NCBI GenBank assembly: GCA_948469295.1
Contig: CAOKLK010000020.1
Location: 1 to 8,298 of the forward strand
Direction: 5' to 3'
Length of the DNA: 8,298 nucleotides
DNA from: an uncultured Mycoplasmatota bacterium
GTDB lineage: Bacteria; Bacillota_I; Bacilli_A; RF39; UBA660
Shown: one piece after another, positions 6,494-8,298 of the stretch
Position numbering within the stretch: position 1 is the stretch's first letter
Layout of the letters: the number at the start of each line of letters is the position of its first letter
The notes under the pieces: model-generated
What the model saw: only the letters and a program-made list of their open reading frames with translations
Told to the model about the DNA's origin: nothing
Databases searched by the model: none
Translations under genes and position numbers: made by a program

Positions 6494-7770
6494 ACTTCCT
6501 CCTTTAATACACCTAATAATTGATTTTCATAAACTTCTTTCATTCTTACAGAATAAATCATCCCTACTTCTAATTTCTTGGAAATTCGCACAGTCAAATA
6601 ATTGGAAGTATGTCCAATCGAAAAATCCTCTTCCACTTTTTCAATTAACACATCCATTTCATGATTAAGAAATTGAATCGCATATTCATGTTCCAACTGA
6701 TCAGAAACTTGAATCAATCTTCGATTTCTCATCTTTTTTTCTTCCTCAGATACTTGAGAGTCCATCCGTGCTGCAACCGTTCCTTCCCGAACAGAATAAG
6801 GAAATGCATGAATTTTACTAAATCCAAACCTTTTAACAGTATCTAAGGTTTTCAAAAACAATTCTTCTGTTTCATAAGGATGTCCAACAATAACATCCGT
6901 AGTAATATTAACATCTTTACAAATCTCACGAATTTGCTTTAATTTCTGTTCAAAAAAATTTAAATCATATTTTCGATTCATCTTTTGTAATATTTCATCA
7001 CTTCCCGCTTGAAGAGGAATATGAAAATGAGAACATATTTTTGGATTATTGGAAAACTCCTCTAAAAATCTTTCATTCAAGTCCGTAATTTCAATCGAAG
7101 AAATTCGAATTCGCTCCAAGCCATCAATTTTACTCATTTCATGTAAAAGACTAGATAAATCATAGTCAGTTCCCATCCCATAACTTCCTGTATGAATTCC
7201 TGTCAAAACAATCTCTTTATGTCCATGATTCACCAAATTTTGAACTTCAGAAAGTGCCTTCTGAAAATCTTTAAATCGAATAGAACCACGAACAAAAGGA
7301 ATAATACAATAACTACAAAAATTATCACAACCATCCTGAATTTTTAAAAATGCTCGAGTATGTGTCCGAAACCGATTCACACTCATATCTTCAAAAGGAA
7401 GACGACGAGTATGATAAAAACGTACTATTTTCTGGTGTTCTTTTAAATAAGTAGTAATTAGATCAACAATTTGACTCTTATCCTTATTTCCAAGCAAAAT
7501 ATCAATATCCAGCTGCTGATAAATTTCTTCTTTGTTTTCACTACTACAACCAGCAACCACCAAAATAGTATTTGGATCATTTCGTTTGACGTGTCGGACC
7601 ATTTTCTGCGATTTTTTATCAGCTACATTGGTTACAGAACAAGTATTGATAATCATAATATCGGGATGAACAGACGAAAAAAGAAATCCTGCTTCTTCCA
7701 TCTTTTCTCGCATAATTTCACTTTCATAAAGATTCACCTTACACCCCAAAGTTTTAATATAAAAAGTCAT
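6490..7770 (-). CDS. mtaB: tRNA t6A37 methylthiotransferase MtaB (radical SAM)
   Basis: A 426-residue enzyme predicted to convert t6A at position 37 of ANN-decoding tRNAs to ms2t6A, using two iron-sulfur clusters and S-adenosylmethionine. The N-terminal methylthiotransferase domain supplies three cluster cysteines: C10 (KTLGCKVN), C44 (NTCSVTN) and C75 (AGCSSE). The radical SAM motif CDNFCSYC gives C148, C152 and C155. Downstream are LTGIHTGSYG (189-198), IPLQAGSDEIL (251-261) and FPYSVREGTVAARM (323-336), then a TRAM RNA-binding domain at about 365-425. The opening GCKVN and the length favour MtaB over MiaB or RimO. The ATG at 7770 has GATGGAG 2 to 5 bases upstream. The loop usually read as GFPGET is GHPYET here (296-301), a small deviation. 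It is the first gene of a pair with the 216-aa protein. Confidence 0.94.
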   Translation of the reverse strand: MTFYIKTLGCKVNLYESEIMREKMEEAGFLFSSVHPDIMIINTCSVTNVADKKSQKMVRHVKRNDPNTILVVAGCSSENKEEIYQQLDIDILLGNKDKSQIVDLITTYLKEHQKIVRFYHTRRLPFEDMSVNRFRTHTRAFLKIQDGCDNFCSYCIIPFVRGSIRFKDFQKALSEVQNLVNHGHKEIVLTGIHTGSYGMGTDYDLSSLLHEMSKIDGLERIRISSIEITDLNERFLEEFSNNPKICSHFHIPLQAGSDEILQKMNRKYDLNFFEQKLKQIREICKDVNITTDVIVGHPYETEELFLKTLDTVKRFGFSKIHAFPYSVREGTVAARMDSQVSEEEKKMRNRRLIQVSDQLEHEYAIQFLNHEMDVLIEKVEEDFSIGHTSNYLTVRISKKLEVGMIYSVRMKEVYENQLLGVLKEEV

Positions 7771-7801
7771 AACTCCATCTCATTTTCTATTATCTTTCCT
7801 C

Positions 7802-7841
7802 AAAAAGTTTGATTCAAAGGATACAGAATATTTTATCAAAC
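7802..7841 (-). other. Terminator-like inverted repeat across the mtaB -10 and leader
   Basis: GTTTGAT and ATCAAAC (7807-7841, loop about 21 bases) are followed by five T. Its left arm contains the -10 of the mtaB promoter, so only transcripts reading in from upstream could fold it. It may act as a second terminator or an operator, or be chance in AT-rich DNA. Confidence 0.3.
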
Positions 7842-7858
7842 CTCCAGAAATATAGCAA
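7830..7858 (-). promoter_or_regulatory. Probable mtaB promoter
   Basis: The -35 TTGCTA (7853-7858), a 17-base spacer and the -10 TAAAAT (7830-7835) are preceded by an extended TGA. The predicted start near 7823 gives a leader of about 50 bases. It lies after the terminator of the upstream gene. Confidence 0.65.
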
Positions 7859-7876
7859 ACTTTTATCATAAAAAAC

Positions 7877-7904
7877 AAAAAAAGAATCAAAATGTTTTAA
7901 TTCT
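7877..7904 (-). terminator. Terminator of the acidic protein gene
   Basis: Stem AGAATTAA/TTGATTCT (8 pairs, one G-T) with a short A/T loop, then seven T and a G. It starts 8 bases after the TAG stop at 7912. Confidence 0.75.
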
Positions 7905-7911
7905 AACTCAA

Positions 7912-8298
7912 CTAATTCAAAAGTTCATTCAATTGTTTCAATGCCTTTAAAAAAGCTTCTTCACGATCATATTTCATTAATTGAACAGGAGATACTTTAC
8001 AATCACTTTGTACGGAAGAAATTGGTTTCGGTAAATCACTCAAACTAATTTTTTTCACACATACTTCATTATCAATTAGTTTCTCCTCATCATATTGAAG
8101 TGGTTGACACTTACTCGACTGAATCAATTCATCATAACTAATAATAGCTTTTTCTTCTTGCTCAGCTTCATACAGTGTCATATCAATAATTGGTTCTGGT
8201 TTCTCATCAATTGTTTCCACAATCTTTCTCAAATCCAAAGATTCTGTATCCAATACTTCTTTTGAAACAACAGTTTCAGAATCCAAAGATTCACTTTT
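7912..8298 (-). CDS. C-terminal part of an acidic, low-complexity protein (5' end off the right edge)
   Basis: The frame is open to the right edge, so the true start lies outside the window; TTG at 8286 is not a convincing start. The visible 128 residues are rich in Glu, Asp, Ser and Ile, without hydrophobic segments, and are probably largely disordered. The motif ESLD recurs 16 residues apart, and its 13-base coding sequence GAATCTTTGGATT is repeated at 8232-8244 and 8280-8292. Short conserved-looking segments are MTLYEAEQEEKAIISYDEL and a helical C-terminus (YDREEAFLKALKQLNELLN). I do not recognise the family with certainty. Similar acidic tails occur on cytoplasmic or membrane-associated proteins of AT-rich Firmicutes, and a cytoplasmic tail of a larger membrane protein is one possibility. 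A terminator follows closely, so this is the last gene of its unit. Confidence 0.75.
   Translation of the reverse strand, partial: KSESLDSETVVSKEVLDTESLDLRKIVETIDEKPEPIIDMTLYEAEQEEKAIISYDELIQSSKCQPLQYDEEKLIDNEVCVKKISLSDLPKPISSVQSDCKVSPVQLMKYDREEAFLKALKQLNELLN

Noticed and set aside
7471..7812. Plus-strand 113-aa open frame over mtaB
   Set aside because: It is antisense to the conserved MtaB cysteine domain and promoter region; the composition (Ile, Ser, Asn, Phe) is typical of AT-rich shadows.
1..8298. Mobile element, prophage, defence system or CRISPR array
   Set aside because: No transposase, integrase, terminal inverted repeats with target duplications, spaced repeats, or nuclease or toxin pair was seen. 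recD2 here has the housekeeping RecD2 layout and no defence partners.

Overview
The window is strongly AT-rich, and every convincing gene is on the minus strand. It looks like chromosomal DNA of an uncultured low-GC Firmicute (Bacilli or an RF39/Mollicutes-like gut lineage). The reasons are Shine-Dalgarno sites such as AAAGGAGG and AGGTGG, a Firmicutes-type T-box leader, short intergenic gaps, and housekeeping genes (leuS, mtaB, recD2) mixed with small lineage-specific proteins. TGG codes for Trp and TGA ends mtaB, so the standard bacterial code applies. No IS element, tRNA, rRNA, CRISPR array or phage gene is visible.

Layout in the direction of transcription (right to left). At 8298-7912 is the C-terminal part of an acidic low-complexity protein, closed by a hairpin terminator. 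A promoter at 7858-7830 then drives mtaB (tRNA methylthiotransferase), whose stop codon overlaps the start of a 216-aa membrane-hairpin and coiled-coil protein of unknown function. A 131-aa unknown gene with its own extended -10 and terminator follows, then recD2 (734 aa, SF1 DNA helicase). Next is a 58-aa membrane-anchored peptide gene with a terminator built over its stop codon. After it comes a roughly 507-aa exported, cysteine-paired surface protein whose natural ATG is out of frame by one base at an A9 tract. Last is the leucine operon: promoter, T-box riboswitch with a CUU specifier, a 119-aa three-helix membrane protein, and leuS, which runs off the left edge.

The best understood regulatory unit is the T-box. 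Uncharged tRNA-Leu would pair with the CUU specifier and with the UGGU bulge, prevent the terminator at 919-956 from forming, and so raise expression of the 119-aa membrane protein and LeuRS. The membrane protein is therefore predicted to respond to leucine.

Most of the window is ordinary core chromosome. The items that most deserve a second look are the A9 frame switch at the start of the surface protein gene, the unknown membrane protein inside the leucine T-box operon, the terminator hairpin merged with the leuS promoter, and two small unknown genes tied by position to mtaB and recD2.
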